The notes: generated by a model from the letters alone, not told the origin. 64,000 nt of DNA from Caulobacterales bacterium (GCA_947474395.1 CANJID010000012.1:1-64000), one strand, 5' to 3'; counted from the first letter of the stretch, positions 46,715-56,085 are shown. Numbers and translations are program-made.

Positions 46715-47467
46715 CTATGTACGCTCTGAAGGCTCTTCGGGCAAGGAGGGCGACGCCGCGGCCTTGGCGGCCTCCCGCCGTTTCAGCCAGGCGCGGCCTG
46801 CGAGAGCCAGGCCGATCCACAGCCCTCCGGCCGCCGCGAGCAGCAGCCAGTGGTAGGCGTCGCCGCCGGTGATGGCCCGCACCACCGCGTGGCCGGCGAA
46901 GGCGGTCAGGGCGATCTTGGGGATGATGCCGAGAGCCGTCCCGGCGGTGTAGTCGCGCAGGCGCATCGGCGTGACCCCGGCGGCCATGTTGACGACGATG
47001 AAGGGGGCGAAGGGCACCAGCCGCACCACCAGGCTGGCGGTGAAGCCGTTGCGGCCGATCATTTCGGTGAAGCCGGCGACGCCCTTGCCGGCGTAGTCGC
47101 GCAAGAGCTTCGAGCCGAACCGGCGGCCCAGGAAGAAGCCCACCAGGGATGAGACCATGGTGCCGATCCAACTGTAGGCGAAGCCGGCCCAGGGGCCGAA
47201 GGCGACCACGGCGGCGGCGATCAGCACGAACTGCGGCACGCCGAGGAAGGCCAGGGCCGCGAAGCTCAGGACCGAGGCGGGCAGGGCCCAGGGGCCGTGC
47301 ACCCCCTGGCCCAGCCAGGCCTCGACCTGCGCCGGGTCCTTGAGGCCGACGATGGACGCGCCGAACAGGAACACCACCCCCACCCCCCCGAACAGGAGGA
47401 AGGTGACGGCGATCGAGCGCCAGGCGCGGGCGTCGAGGCTGACGATCATGCGGGAGAAACGACCCAT
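46715..47467 (-). CDS. TVP38/TMEM64 family membrane protein
   Basis: A 250-residue DedA-like membrane protein with about five helices. It shows FAALAFLGVPQFVLIAAAVV, GTMVSSLVGFFLGRRFGS and LVVRLVPFAPFIVVNMAAG, all typical of the VTT domain. Family members are thought to act in membrane lipid transport or homeostasis. The gene precedes leuA on the same strand. Confidence 0.88.
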   Translation of the reverse strand: MGRFSRMIVSLDARAWRSIAVTFLLFGGVGVVFLFGASIVGLKDPAQVEAWLGQGVHGPWALPASVLSFAALAFLGVPQFVLIAAAVVAFGPWAGFAYSWIGTMVSSLVGFFLGRRFGSKLLRDYAGKGVAGFTEMIGRNGFTASLVVRLVPFAPFIVVNMAAGVTPMRLRDYTAGTALGIIPKIALTAFAGHAVVRAITGGDAYHWLLLAAAGGLWIGLALAGRAWLKRREAAKAAASPSLPEEPSERT

Positions 47468-47591
47468 CGCCGCCTTATAGCCGGGTCCACCTGCGCTTCC
47501 AGCGCGGCAGGGCGATCAGGGCTTTGCGTTGGCGGCGAATTAAGGCGGATATGCTACCCCCGGATCGAATCCGAACATGTTCGAGGAGCCC

Positions 47592-48359
47592 ATGGCTGAG
47601 CCGCCCGTGAAGATCGCCATCGCCGGCGCCCTAGGCCGGATGGGCGTCGCCGTGGCCACGGCGGCGGCGGCGCGGGGGCTGGAGGTCGCCGCGCGCTTTG
47701 ACCGTCCGGGGCTTGGCGGCGAGGGCCTGGTGGACCGGGCCCGGGCGCTGGAATTGGCCCAGGTGGTGATCGACTTCACCAGCGGCGACGCCTCGGCCGA
47801 ACTGGCGCAGGCGGCGGCCGCGCGCGGGGGGCCGGCCCTGGTGATCGGCTCGACGGGGTGGACCCCCACGACCGAGGCCGCCGTGCGCGAGGCCTCGGCC
47901 AAGGTCGCCGTGGTCAAGACCGGCAACTTCTCCCTCGGGGTCAACATGCTGCTGGGGCTGGTGGCCCAGGCGGCGGCCAAGCTGCCGGCGGACGTCTACG
48001 ACATCGAGGTGTTCGAGGCCCATCACCGGCGCAAGGTGGACGCCCCTTCCGGCACGGCCCTGATGCTGGGCGCGGCGGCCGCCAACGGGCGCGGCGTTTC
48101 CCTGGATGACGAGGCGGTGCGGGCGCGGGACGGCATCACCGGCGCCCGCCGGGCGGGCTCGATCGGTTTTTCGGTCATGCGCGGCGGCGGCATCATCGGC
48201 GAGCACAGCGTGGTGCTGGCGGCGGAGGACGAAATCCTGACCTTCAGCCATTCGGCCCGGGACCGCAGCCTGTTCGCCCGCGGCGCGGTGGAAGCGGCCC
48301 TGTGGATCGCCGGCAAGCCGCCGGGTCTCTACGACATGCAGGACGTGCTGGGGTTCTGA
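47592..48359 (+). CDS. dapB: 4-hydroxy-tetrahydrodipicolinate reductase DapB
   Basis: Lysine/diaminopimelate pathway reductase. The 255 residues from the ATG at 47592 have the NAD(P) motif [43 protein letters not shown] with catalytic His and Lys, and [22 protein letters not shown] site at 47583-47588 favours this start, while an in-frame ATG at 47577 would add 5 residues. The amidase gene begins 5 bases after its stop. Confidence 0.95.
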   Translation: MAEPPVKIAIAGALGRMGVAVATAAAARGLEVAARFDRPGLGGEGLVDRARALELAQVVIDFTSGDASAELAQAAAARGGPALVIGSTGWTPTTEAAVREASAKVAVVKTGNFSLGVNMLLGLVAQAAAKLPADVYDIEVFEAHHRRKVDAPSGTALMLGAAAANGRGVSLDDEAVRARDGITGARRAGSIGFSVMRGGGIIGEHSVVLAAEDEILTFSHSARDRSLFARGAVEAALWIAGKPPGLYDMQDVLGF

Positions 48360-48363
48360 GGCA

Positions 48364-49821
48364 ATGCCCCGCGGCTTCTCCGACCTCGCCAAGCTCGACG
48401 CCACGGCCCAGCTCCAGGCCCTGGCCTCGCGCCGCATCAGCGCCGTGGAGTTGCTCGAAGTGGGCATGGCGGCGAACGAGACCCTGAAATCCATCAACGC
48501 GGTGGTGGCCAGAGACGTGGAGACGGCCCGCGAGCGGGCCCGCGCCATCGACGACCGCAGGGCCAAGGGCGAGGGCAACGACACCCTCGGGCCGCTCGCC
48601 GGCCTGCCCATCACCCTCAAGGACACCATCGACGTCCAGGGCCTGCCTGCCTCCTCGGGACGCAAGCACATGCTGAACCGCACGGCCTTCGACGCGCCTG
48701 TCGCGCACCGGGTCCGCCAGGCGGGGGCGGTGATCTGGGGCAAGACCAACAGCGGCGGCCTGGCGGGGGACTGGCAGACCTTCAACGGCCTCTACGGGAC
48801 CACCAACAATCCCTGGGACGAGCGGCGGACGGCGGGAGGCTCCTCCGGGGGCGCGGCGGCGGCCCTGGCGACCGGGATCGTCGCCATGGAGATCGGCTCG
48901 GACATAGGCGGGGACCTGCGCGGTCCGGCCAGCTTCTGCGGGGTCTGCGCGCACCGCCCCACCTTCGGCATGGTCAACACCCTCGGCCATGTGCCTCCCG
49001 ACCCGGGCTCCATCGCGCCGACGGACATGAGCGTGATCGGCCCCATGGCCCGGTCGGCCCGGGACCTGCGGTTGCTGCTCTCGATAATGACCGAAGCGCC
49101 CATGCCCGCCCGGGCGCCCGCCGCCAACCTTGCCGAGACCCGCATCGGCCTGTGGCTGGACGAGCCCCTGTTCGACCTGGATCCGGCGGTGGCGGCGAGG
49201 ATCGAGCGCTTCGCCGCCGAGCTTAAGATGCAGGGCGCGGCGATCGAGCCGATCAAGAGCCCCGTGGACGCGGAAACCCTGATGGAAGCCTTCGGGGTCC
49301 TGCTGCTGTCCACCGCCGGTGCGCGCGACGTGAAGCTCCGGCGCAGGCTTGAATGGCGACGGGGGCCGGCGAAAATGGCGAGGCACATGGGCGCCGGGCC
49401 CCTGTCCTGGGCCGGCCAGATCCTGTCCATGACCGCCCGCCACAGCGACTGGCTGGAGGCCAACGAGGCCCGCGAGCACCTCAGCGCCGTGATGGGCGAC
49501 GTGTTCGAGGCCTATGCCGTGATCATCTGCCCGACGGCCCCGGTCCCCGCTTTTCCGCATGATCACCGGACGCCTTACGGCAGGCGCAAGCTGAAGGCGT
49601 CGGACGGTGCGCTCTATCCCTACGACGCCCTCTGGAGCTGGACCGCGCTCGCCAGCGTCTGCGGCCTCCCGGCCACCGCGATCCCCGCGGGCCTGACGCC
49701 TGGAGGACTGCCGGTGGGGGTGCAGGTGATTGGTCCAAGGGGCGGGGATTCGCGCACCCTGGCGGTCGCACAGGCGATCGAGGACGTCGTGGGCGGCTTC
49801 ACGACGCCGCCGTCGGACTAA
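48364..49821 (+). CDS. Amidase signature family protein
   Basis: A 485-residue amidase with the Ser-cisSer-Lys triad: GLPITLKDTIDVQGLPA (Lys), GGSSGGAAAALATG (Ser pair) and DIGGDLRGPASFCG. It ends in an Ala-rich helix with QVIGPRGGDSRTLAVAQAIE. It may be a general amide or amino-acid-amide hydrolase; GatA is unlikely, as no GatB/C gene is next to it. It follows dapB closely and is probably on the same transcript. Confidence 0.88.
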   Translation: MPRGFSDLAKLDATAQLQALASRRISAVELLEVGMAANETLKSINAVVARDVETARERARAIDDRRAKGEGNDTLGPLAGLPITLKDTIDVQGLPASSGRKHMLNRTAFDAPVAHRVRQAGAVIWGKTNSGGLAGDWQTFNGLYGTTNNPWDERRTAGGSSGGAAAALATGIVAMEIGSDIGGDLRGPASFCGVCAHRPTFGMVNTLGHVPPDPGSIAPTDMSVIGPMARSARDLRLLLSIMTEAPMPARAPAANLAETRIGLWLDEPLFDLDPAVAARIERFAAELKMQGAAIEPIKSPVDAETLMEAFGVLLLSTAGARDVKLRRRLEWRRGPAKMARHMGAGPLSWAGQILSMTARHSDWLEANEAREHLSAVMGDVFEAYAVIICPTAPVPAFPHDHRTPYGRRKLKASDGALYPYDALWSWTALASVCGLPATAIPAGLTPGGLPVGVQVIGPRGGDSRTLAVAQAIEDVVGGFTTPPSD

Positions 49822-49893
49822 AGTTCGGGGTCTTAAAGGCGATTTTTACAAGCTGCGGCTACGGTGGGGGTTCGATCGCCCTGGAGTTCCCGC

Positions 49894-50442
49894 GTGGTGT
49901 TCAACCTCGACCCGAAAAAGCTGCAGCTTTTCGAGCCCCTGCTCCAGCGGGTGCTGATCGTCGACCCCCATCCGGCGGCGGTGCGGGTGATCTCCGACCT
50001 GGTCAAGGAAATGGGCGCCCGGCGTATCGTCCACGCGGCAGGCACCCTGCGAGCCCTGGACGTAGTGCAGGAGGTCGAGCCGCACGTGATCTTCCTCGAG
50101 CGCGCGGGCCCCGAGCTCGACGGGCTGGAGTTCACCCGCTACCTGCGCCGCAGCCATTTTACGTCGCGCGGCGCCCCCGTCATCATGGTCACCGCCGAGG
50201 CCACCGCGGCCTCGATCATCGCCGCGCGCGACAGTGGCGTGCACGAGTTCCTGCGCAAGCCCTTCACGGCGGGGGACCTGTTCCGGCGGGTTGAGAACGT
50301 CATCACTAAGGAACGGCCCTGGATCGAGGCCAAGATGTACGTCGGCCCCGACCGCCGCCGCTTCAACAGCGGCGCCTACGAGGGCCCCAAGAAGCGCCGG
50401 GTGGACAAGGGAATCGTCGAGCACACGCTGGAGATGGCGTAG
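49894..50442 (+). CDS. Atypical receiver-domain protein
   Basis: A 182-residue receiver with a short tail. The GTG at 49894 was chosen because a GGAG ribosome site lies 7 bases upstream. The domain is normal in shape (VLIVDPHPAAV, then a final LRKPFTAGDLF) but two key residues are changed: the second acidic residue after the first strand is Pro (VDPHP), and the phosphoacceptor position in VIFLERAGPELDGLE holds Glu69 instead of Asp. The tail has YVGPDRRRFN, common in alphaproteobacterial regulators. It could be a constitutively active signal protein or one controlled without phosphorylation. Confidence 0.78.
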   Translation: MVFNLDPKKLQLFEPLLQRVLIVDPHPAAVRVISDLVKEMGARRIVHAAGTLRALDVVQEVEPHVIFLERAGPELDGLEFTRYLRRSHFTSRGAPVIMVTAEATAASIIAARDSGVHEFLRKPFTAGDLFRRVENVITKERPWIEAKMYVGPDRRRFNSGAYEGPKKRRVDKGIVEHTLEMA

Positions 50443-50450
50443 CTTCCACT

Positions 50451-50546
50451 GCTCCCCACTGGGGGAGCTGTCAGGCCGTTCGGCCTGACTGAGGGGGCTG
50501 CAGGGCGCAACGCCCGTCAGCCCCCATCGTCGGCCCGGACGGGCCG
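50451..50546. repeat. Multi-hairpin intergenic repeat
   Basis: Four inverted repeats follow one another: GCTCCCC/GGGGAGC (50451-50468), GTCAGGCC/GGCCTGAC (50470-50489), GGGGGCTG/CAGCCCCC with an inner GGGCG/CGCCC (50493-50525), and CGGCCC/GGGCCG (50531-50546). It resembles dispersed GC-rich intergenic repeats common in this order, and lies between two convergent genes where it could act as a two-way terminator. Confidence 0.65.
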
Positions 50547-50573
50547 CCACTTCCCCAAGAGGGGACGCGTGGC

Positions 50574-51461
50574 TCAGGCCTCCATCAGGTTCTGCTCGAC
50601 CGCCGCCGTCTTCATCGACTTCTGCAGCTTCTCGAAGGCGCGCACCTCGATCTGGCGCACGCGTTCACGGCTGACGCCGTACTCCCCGGCCAGTTCTTCG
50701 AGCGTGGTCGGATTATCCTTCAGCCGGCGCTCGGTGAGGATGTGGCGTTCGCGATCGGTCAGGCCCTTCATCGCCTCGCCGAGCAGTCCCATGCGTTGGG
50801 AATACTCCTGGCTCTCGGCGATGACGCTCTCCTGGTTTTCGGCCTTGTCGTCGACCAGCCAGTCCTGCCACTCGCTCTCGGAGTCCGAGCGCAGCGGGGA
50901 ATTGAGCGAGGAATCCGGGCCCGCAAGGCGCCGGTTCATCGAGATCACGTCCTCGTTGGCCACGCCCAGCTTGGTGGCGATGATCGCCACCTGGTCGGGG
51001 TGCAGGTCCCCGTCCTCGATGGCGCTGATCTGCGACTTGGCCTTGCGCAGGTTGAAGAACAGCTTCTTCTGCGCCGCCGTGGTGCCCATCTTCACGAGGG
51101 ACCAGGAGCGTAGGATGTATTCCTGGATCGAGGCGCGGATCCACCACATGGCGTAGGTCGCCAGGCGGAAGCCCTTGTCCGGCTCGAACTTCTTCACCGC
51201 CTGCATCAGGCCGACGTTGCCCTCGGAGATCACTTCCCCGATCGGCAGGCCATAGCCGCGGTAGCCCATGGCGATCTTGGCCACGAGGCGCAGGTGCGAG
51301 GTGACGAGCCGGTGCGCGGCCTCGGTGTCCGAGTGTTCGCGCCAGCGCTTGGCCAGCATGAACTCCTCGTCCTTGGTGAGCATCGGAAACTTGCGGATCT
51401 CGGTCAGGTACCGAGACAGTCCGCCTTCCGGCGAAATGAGCGCCAGCGCGTTGGTAGCCAT
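50574..51461 (-). CDS. rpoH: RNA polymerase sigma-32 (heat shock) factor RpoH
   Basis: Heat-shock sigma factor. The 295 residues from the ATG at 51461 match the Caulobacter length. Region 2 contains LVAKIAMGYRGYGLPIGEVI, EGNVGLMQAVKKFEPDKGFRLATYAMWWIR and the RpoH box QKKLFFNLRKAK; region 4 ends with GVSRERVRQIEVRAFEKLQ. A longer upstream frame exists but fits no family member. The long 155-base upstream gap presumably holds its promoters, which I could not define. Confidence 0.96.
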   Translation of the reverse strand: MATNALALISPEGGLSRYLTEIRKFPMLTKDEEFMLAKRWREHSDTEAAHRLVTSHLRLVAKIAMGYRGYGLPIGEVISEGNVGLMQAVKKFEPDKGFRLATYAMWWIRASIQEYILRSWSLVKMGTTAAQKKLFFNLRKAKSQISAIEDGDLHPDQVAIIATKLGVANEDVISMNRRLAGPDSSLNSPLRSDSESEWQDWLVDDKAENQESVIAESQEYSQRMGLLGEAMKGLTDRERHILTERRLKDNPTTLEELAGEYGVSRERVRQIEVRAFEKLQKSMKTAAVEQNLMEA

Positions 51462-51616
51462 GCGACTTTCATCCCCTACACGCCGAACTGAGGACGACCT
51501 CCCGATCGCCTGAGCGTGCAACTGCGCCATATAGGAAAGGGTTGCGGCGGGTTTAAGACCTTTCCCCTGCAAAGCTTGAAAAAACCAACTGTAGGGGTTG
51601 GTTTTTGCCGCCAAGC

Positions 51617-52627
51617 TCAGAGCTTGCCCAGCAGGGCCTCCAGGGCGGCCATGTCGGCGGGCAGGGGGGACTCGAACCGCAGGGGCGCGCCGGTGGTCGG
51701 GTGGTCGAAGCCCAGCACCGCGGCGTGCAGGGCCTGCCGTTCCAGGCCGGATGCGGCGATGGCCTTGCGCACCGGCTCGGCGGGCGGGCCGGAGCCGTAG
51801 GTCGGATCGCCCAGGCAGGGGGCGCCCTTGGAAGCCATGTGCACGCGGATCTGGTGGGTGCGGCCCGTCTCCAGGGTGCAGGCGACGCGGGCGGCGGTTG
51901 GCCTCGCCTCGGGGCCAAAGACACGCTCGACGCGGTAGTGGGTGACGGCCTCGCGGCCGCCGGATTTCAGCACCGCCATCTTCTTGCGGTCGTGCAGGGA
52001 GCGGCCGATCAGGGTGGTCACGGTCCCCTTCTGCGGCTCCGGGGCGCCGCGGGTCAGGGCGATGTAGACCCGCTCGATGTCATGGGCGGCGAAGCGTTTC
52101 GACAGCGCCTTGTGCGCCGCGTCGGTCTTGGCCGCGACCATCACGCCTGAGGTGTCCTTGTCGAGCCGGTGCACGATCCCCGGCCGCGCCACCCCGCCGA
52201 TGCCGGACAGGCTCGCTCCGCAGTGGTGGATGAGGGCGTTGACCAGGGTGCCGTCAGGGGTCCCCGGCGCCGGGTGGGCGGCCATGCCGGCGGGCTTGTC
52301 GACCACCACGATCTGGTCGTCCTCGTAGAGGATGGTCAGCGGGATCGCCTGTCCCTGCGGCTCGGCCGGCACAGGCGGGGCGATCAGCACGACGTAAGTG
52401 GCCCCGCCCTTGGCCTTGGCGGAGTTGTCGCGGGCGGGCTCGCCTTCGCACAGGACCATCCCTTCGGCCATCAGCGCCTGGAGCCGGGCGCGGGACATCT
52501 CGGGCAGAGCCGCCGCCAGGGCCTTGTCCAGCCGCTCGCCCGCAGCCTCGGGGCTCAAGGTGACGGCGAGCTCGGTGAACTCGCCCTCGACCAGGTCTTC
52601 GTCGGTGACGGGAGGGAGGCTGGTCAG
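51617..52627 (-). CDS. rluD: Pseudouridine synthase RluD family
   Basis: Modifies uridines of 23S rRNA. The 336-residue protein has an S4-like N-terminus (ERLDKALAAALPEMSRARLQ), then the catalytic RPGIVHRLDKDTSGVMV with the active Asp, KTDAAHKALSKRF, and LETGRTHQIRVHMA. There is no ATG/GTG near the expected start: the best candidate is CTG at 52627, which overlaps the upstream gene's stop as CTGA. A TTG at 52558 would remove a conserved strand. The longer upstream frame overlaps the neighbour gene and is a shadow. Confidence 0.88.
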   Translation of the reverse strand: MTSLPPVTDEDLVEGEFTELAVTLSPEAAGERLDKALAAALPEMSRARLQALMAEGMVLCEGEPARDNSAKAKGGATYVVLIAPPVPAEPQGQAIPLTILYEDDQIVVVDKPAGMAAHPAPGTPDGTLVNALIHHCGASLSGIGGVARPGIVHRLDKDTSGVMVAAKTDAAHKALSKRFAAHDIERVYIALTRGAPEPQKGTVTTLIGRSLHDRKKMAVLKSGGREAVTHYRVERVFGPEARPTAARVACTLETGRTHQIRVHMASKGAPCLGDPTYGSGPPAEPVRKAIAASGLERQALHAAVLGFDHPTTGAPLRFESPLPADMAALEALLGKL

Positions 52628-53235
52628 TAGCCCACCGTGAAGCGCTTGCGGATGTGCTCGGGCTTTTCCAGCTCGTCGACGATGGCGACGGCCAGGTCCT
52701 CCATGGAGATCGAGGAGCCGCCCTTGTCGTCGAAGATCACATTGTCGAGGCCCTTGCGGAACTTGCCCGTCCGCGTCCCCGGCTGGAGCATGATCGAGGG
52801 CGAGAGGAAGGTCCAATCGAGGTGGGTGTTGGCCCGCACCTTCTCCAGGGACCCGGCGGCCGGGGTCGCCTCGGCCTTGATGACTTCCGGGAAGCCGGGG
52901 GTGTCCAACAGGCGAACGCCCTCGTTGTTCATCAGGCTGGCGGCGCCGCCGACGATCAGCACGCGCTTGACCCCCGCGGCCTCCGCCGCCGACAGGAAGT
53001 CGGTCACGTCGTTGTCCTTGTGCCGCACCGACAGCACGGCGGCGTCGTGGCCCTGGATCAGCTTGGCCATGTCCGGCTGGTTGGCGAGGTCGCCCGAGCG
53101 GGCGGTCACGTTCGGGCCGGTGGGCGCCTTGGTCGAGTCCCGGGCGATGCCGGTGACGACGTGGCCCCGACTGGTCGCTTCCTTCACCAGCCGCGAGCCG
53201 ACGGCCCCGCTGGCGCCGATCACTGCGATCTTCAT
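52624..53235 (-). CDS. NAD(P)-binding oxidoreductase-like protein (NmrA type)
   Basis: A 203-residue short-chain dehydrogenase relative with MKIAVIGASGAVGSRLVKEA at the N-terminus and LIVGGAASLMNNEGVRLLD in the middle. It has an LDWTFLSPSIML region typical of NAD(P)-binding flavin-reductase-like proteins, but no YxxxK motif is evident. It starts 79 bases after the ferritin-like gene and overlaps rluD by 4 bases. Substrate unknown. Confidence 0.8.
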   Translation of the reverse strand: MKIAVIGASGAVGSRLVKEATSRGHVVTGIARDSTKAPTGPNVTARSGDLANQPDMAKLIQGHDAAVLSVRHKDNDVTDFLSAAEAAGVKRVLIVGGAASLMNNEGVRLLDTPGFPEVIKAEATPAAGSLEKVRANTHLDWTFLSPSIMLQPGTRTGKFRKGLDNVIFDDKGGSSISMEDLAVAIVDELEKPEHIRKRFTVGY

Positions 53236-53314
53236 TGAAACTGCCTCCCTAAAGGTCTTCGAGCCCTGGCGGGCAATCCAGCACGGAAGGGCCCGCCTTC
53301 GCCAGCCGCGAGCC

Positions 53315-53620
53315 CTACTTGGTCGCTTCTTCCTCGCGGCCGGTGATGGAGCCCTTGGTGAAGAGGTACTCCTTCAACTGCTCGTCGAATTCGGTGTCGT
53401 TCCTGCGGATCCACTCCAGGGCCATCGAGGCGTGCTCGATCTCCTCGTGGGCGTTGTGCAACAGGATCGCCTTCAGCTCTGCGTCCTCGGTGTCATCCGC
53501 GCGCTGGCGGTACCAGTCCACCGCCTCCAGCTCCTCGATCAGGGAGGTGATGGCGTAGTGCATGTGGAGCGTCTTCTTGCTCAGCTTCTCGCGGGGAACG
53601 TGCAGGTCTTCGCTGGACAT
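53315..53620 (-). CDS. Encapsulated-ferritin-like protein (no shell gene nearby)
   Basis: A 101-residue protein whose helical region closely resembles the encapsulated ferritin (EncFtn) family, including EELEAVDWYRQRADD and a following EEIEHASMALEWIRRND. The iron-binding residues of the family, equivalent here to Glu30, Glu60 and His63, are all present. The family makes an open ring that oxidises iron inside an encapsulin cage. Here no encapsulin shell gene adjoins it: neighbours are hisI and an NAD(P)-binding protein, and the C-terminus ends EEEATK without the usual cargo-loading peptide. Confidence 0.83.
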   Translation of the reverse strand: MSSEDLHVPREKLSKKTLHMHYAITSLIEELEAVDWYRQRADDTEDAELKAILLHNAHEEIEHASMALEWIRRNDTEFDEQLKEYLFTKGSITGREEEATK

Positions 53621-53659
53621 CGGATCAATTCCTCGGCTGCAGGCTGCTGAGATAGAGCG

Positions 53660-54061
53660 TCACGGCCGCTCCACCAGGGCGCCGTCCTCCACCACGCGAT
53701 AGAAACACGAGCGGAAGCCGACGTGGCAGGCGCCGCCGTCGCCGCCGACCTGGACCTTCATCAGGACGCAGTCCTGGTCGCAGTCGACGCGCATCTCGAC
53801 CACGGTCTGAAGCTGGCCGGAGGTCTCGCCCTTCTTCCACAGTTCCTGGCGCGAGCGGCTCCAGTAGTGGGCGATCCCGGTGTCCAGGGTGGCCTGCAGG
53901 GCCTGCGCGTTCATCCAGGCGAACATCAGGACCTCGCCGGTGGCGGCGTCGGTCGCCACCGCGGCGATCAGGCCGTCGGCGTCGAAGCGGGGGGCGAGAA
54001 CCGCCCCGCGCTCGAGCGCCTGCTTGTCTGGCGCGGTCGGAAAGGTAGGCGTCGCGGACAT
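53660..54061 (-). CDS. hisI: Phosphoribosyl-AMP cyclohydrolase HisI
   Basis: Histidine pathway enzyme that opens the purine ring of PR-AMP. The 133 residues carry [34 protein letters not shown], the metal residues in [12 protein letters not shown] and a final [11 protein letters not shown]. The ATG at 54061 matches the family. No hisE domain is fused. The ferritin-like gene begins 39 bases after its stop; other his genes are absent. Confidence 0.95.
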   Translation of the reverse strand: MSATPTFPTAPDKQALERGAVLAPRFDADGLIAAVATDAATGEVLMFAWMNAQALQATLDTGIAHYWSRSRQELWKKGETSGQLQTVVEMRVDCDQDCVLMKVQVGGDGGACHVGFRSCFYRVVEDGALVERP

Positions 54062-54112
54062 GGCTGAGGTATGGAGCGGCCTCCGCGCGGAAACAAGCTG
54101 CGAGCGCCACCG

Positions 54113-54535
54113 ATGAGCCAACTGACCCCCTTCCACATCGCCTTCCCGGTCGACGACCTGGACGAGGCCCGCCGCTTCTACGCGGGGATGATGGGCTGCC
54201 CGGAAGGGCGCAGCGCCGATACCTGGATCGACTTCGACCTCTGCGGCCACCAGATCGTGGCCCACCTCGCCCCCAACGCCCGGCGCGGCGAGGTGCGCAA
54301 CCATGTGGACGGCCAGGGCGTGCCCGTGCCGCACTTCGGCGTGGTCCTGACCATGGACGCCTTCGACGAGCTGGCGAGCAGGCTGAAGGCGGCGGGGGTG
54401 ACGTTCGAGATCGCCCCCTACATCCGCTTCAAGGGCGAGGTCGGCGAGCAGGCGACGATGTTCTTCTACGACCCCTCCGGCAACGCCCTGGAGTTCAAGG
54501 CCTTCGCCGACTTCTCGCAAATCTTTGCGAAATAG
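54113..54535 (+). CDS. Glyoxalase/VOC family protein
   Basis: A 140-residue vicinal-oxygen-chelate fold protein: [45 protein letters not shown] and [15 protein letters not shown]. Candidate metal residues are His8 in the first strand, His in CGHQ, His in VPHFG and Glu in ALEFK. Such proteins include dioxygenases and isomerases; no specific substrate can be given. Divergent from hisI with 51 bases between starts. Confidence 0.85.
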   Translation: MSQLTPFHIAFPVDDLDEARRFYAGMMGCPEGRSADTWIDFDLCGHQIVAHLAPNARRGEVRNHVDGQGVPVPHFGVVLTMDAFDELASRLKAAGVTFEIAPYIRFKGEVGEQATMFFYDPSGNALEFKAFADFSQIFAK

Positions 54536-54592
54536 GTTCCGGCGACGTTGAGCGCGCGTGCGTGGGGCGCGCAATTCGCATAAGGACCCGCC

Positions 54593-56032
54593 ATGCCCTT
54601 GTCGCTGCACGACACCTATGCCCGCGAAAAGCGGGAGTTCACGCCCCGCGACCCCAGCCGGGTGACGCTCTATGTCTGCGGCCCGACGGTCTACAATTAC
54701 GCTCACATCGGCAATGCGCGGCCGGTGGTCGTCTTTGACGTGCTGTTCCGCCTTTTGCGCCGCCGCTATGGCGACGAGGCGGTGGTCTACGCCCGCAACA
54801 TCACCGACGTGGACGACAAGATAAACGCTAAGGCCATCGAGCAGGGCGTGCCGATCGGCGAGATCACCGACAAGTTCGCCGCCATCTATGAGGCGGACAT
54901 GGGCGCGCTCGGCGCCCTGACCCCCACTCTCCAGCCCCGCGCCACCGGCCACATCGACGAGATGCTGGACCAGATCGGCCGGCTGGTGAATGCGGGCTCG
55001 GCCTACGCCGCCGAGGGCCACGTGCTCTTCGATACGACGAGCTTCCCCGACTACGGCAAGCTCTCGAACCGCAGCCTGGACGACATGATCGCCGGCGCCC
55101 GGGTCGAGGTCGCCCCCTACAAGCAAAATCCCGCCGACTTCGTGCTGTGGAAGCCCTCCAAGCCGGGGGAGCCGGAATGGCCGAGCCCCTGGGGACCGGG
55201 GCGGCCCGGCTGGCATATCGAGTGCTCGGCGATGATCGAGGCGGTGCTCGGCCTGCCCATCGATATTCACGGCGGCGGCCACGACCTCACCTTCCCGCAC
55301 CACGAGAACGAGATCGCTCAGGGGCGCTGCGCCACCCACGGGGGCGAGTACGCCCGCTACTGGATGCACAACGGCTTTCTCACGATGGACGCCGAGAAGA
55401 TGTCCAAGAGCCTCGGCAATGTCCTGCTGGTCCATGACCTGGTCGAGCGCTGGCCGGGAGAGGTGGTTCGCTGGGCGCTGCTGAGCGGCCATTACCGCGC
55501 GCCCCTGAACTGGACGGACGCCCTGCTGGAGCAGGCCAAGACCTCCCTGGACCGGCTCTACCGGGTCCTGAGCGACCTCAAGCGCTTCCTCAGTGGCAGC
55601 GCGGGCCTGCCGGTGGTCGACTTCGCCAACGTGGAGAAGCTGCACGAGGCGGCCGGAACCCTGTCGCGGCTGGAGGACGACCTCAACACCCCCGCCGCCA
55701 TGGGCGGGCTGTTCGCCCTGGCCGACGGCATCCGGGCGCAGTTGCTCCTGAACAGCAAGGCGGACCGGCAGGTCCTGGCCGACCACCTGGGGGCGCTGCA
55801 GGAGGCGGCCGGGCTGATGGGCTTCCTGGCCGCCGATCCCGACGCCTGGTTCCAGGGAAGCGCGGACACGGGGCTGAAGGACAAGGTGGAGGCCCTGATC
55901 GCCGCGCGGGCGACGGCGCGGGCGTCGAAGGACTGGCCCGAGGCCGACCGTATCCGGGGCGAACTGACCGCCCTCAATGTCGAAGTCCTGGATGGTCCCG
56001 GCGGGACGGCGACCTGGCGCATCAAGGAGTAG
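54593..56032 (+). CDS. cysS: Cysteinyl-tRNA synthetase
   Basis: Class I synthetase, 479 residues. It shows [20 protein letters not shown] (HIGH-like motif HIGN), a zinc site with Cys in YVCGP and the IECSAM region, [18 protein letters not shown] and the KMSKS loop in [10 protein letters not shown]. Anticodon-binding helices follow. The ATG at 54593 fits. A GC-rich hairpin is found just past the stop. Confidence 0.96.
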   Translation: MPLSLHDTYAREKREFTPRDPSRVTLYVCGPTVYNYAHIGNARPVVVFDVLFRLLRRRYGDEAVVYARNITDVDDKINAKAIEQGVPIGEITDKFAAIYEADMGALGALTPTLQPRATGHIDEMLDQIGRLVNAGSAYAAEGHVLFDTTSFPDYGKLSNRSLDDMIAGARVEVAPYKQNPADFVLWKPSKPGEPEWPSPWGPGRPGWHIECSAMIEAVLGLPIDIHGGGHDLTFPHHENEIAQGRCATHGGEYARYWMHNGFLTMDAEKMSKSLGNVLLVHDLVERWPGEVVRWALLSGHYRAPLNWTDALLEQAKTSLDRLYRVLSDLKRFLSGSAGLPVVDFANVEKLHEAAGTLSRLEDDLNTPAAMGGLFALADGIRAQLLLNSKADRQVLADHLGALQEAAGLMGFLAADPDAWFQGSADTGLKDKVEALIAARATARASKDWPEADRIRGELTALNVEVLDGPGGTATWRIKE

Positions 56033-56033
56033 G

Positions 56034-56061
56034 GCCGCCCGCGGACCCTCTGGCGGGCGGC
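56034..56061 (+). terminator. Hairpin after cysS
   Basis: Perfect 9-bp inverted repeat GCCGCCCGC (56034-56042) and GCGGGCGGC (56053-56061) with a 10-base loop, beginning 2 bases after the cysS stop. No T run follows, so terminator strength is uncertain. Confidence 0.45.
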
Positions 56062-56085
56062 GCGGCGCGTCACTATTAAATCCTC

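Noticed and set aside
52558-52627. The upstream frame of rluD up to 52816 as the real gene start.
   Set aside because: It overlaps the NAD(P)-binding protein gene for almost 190 bases and reads as low-complexity shadow sequence.
53236-54061. An encapsulin shell gene near the ferritin-like gene.
   Set aside because: The genes on both sides read clearly as an NAD(P)-binding protein and hisI; no HK97-type shell protein of about 270 residues is present in the window.
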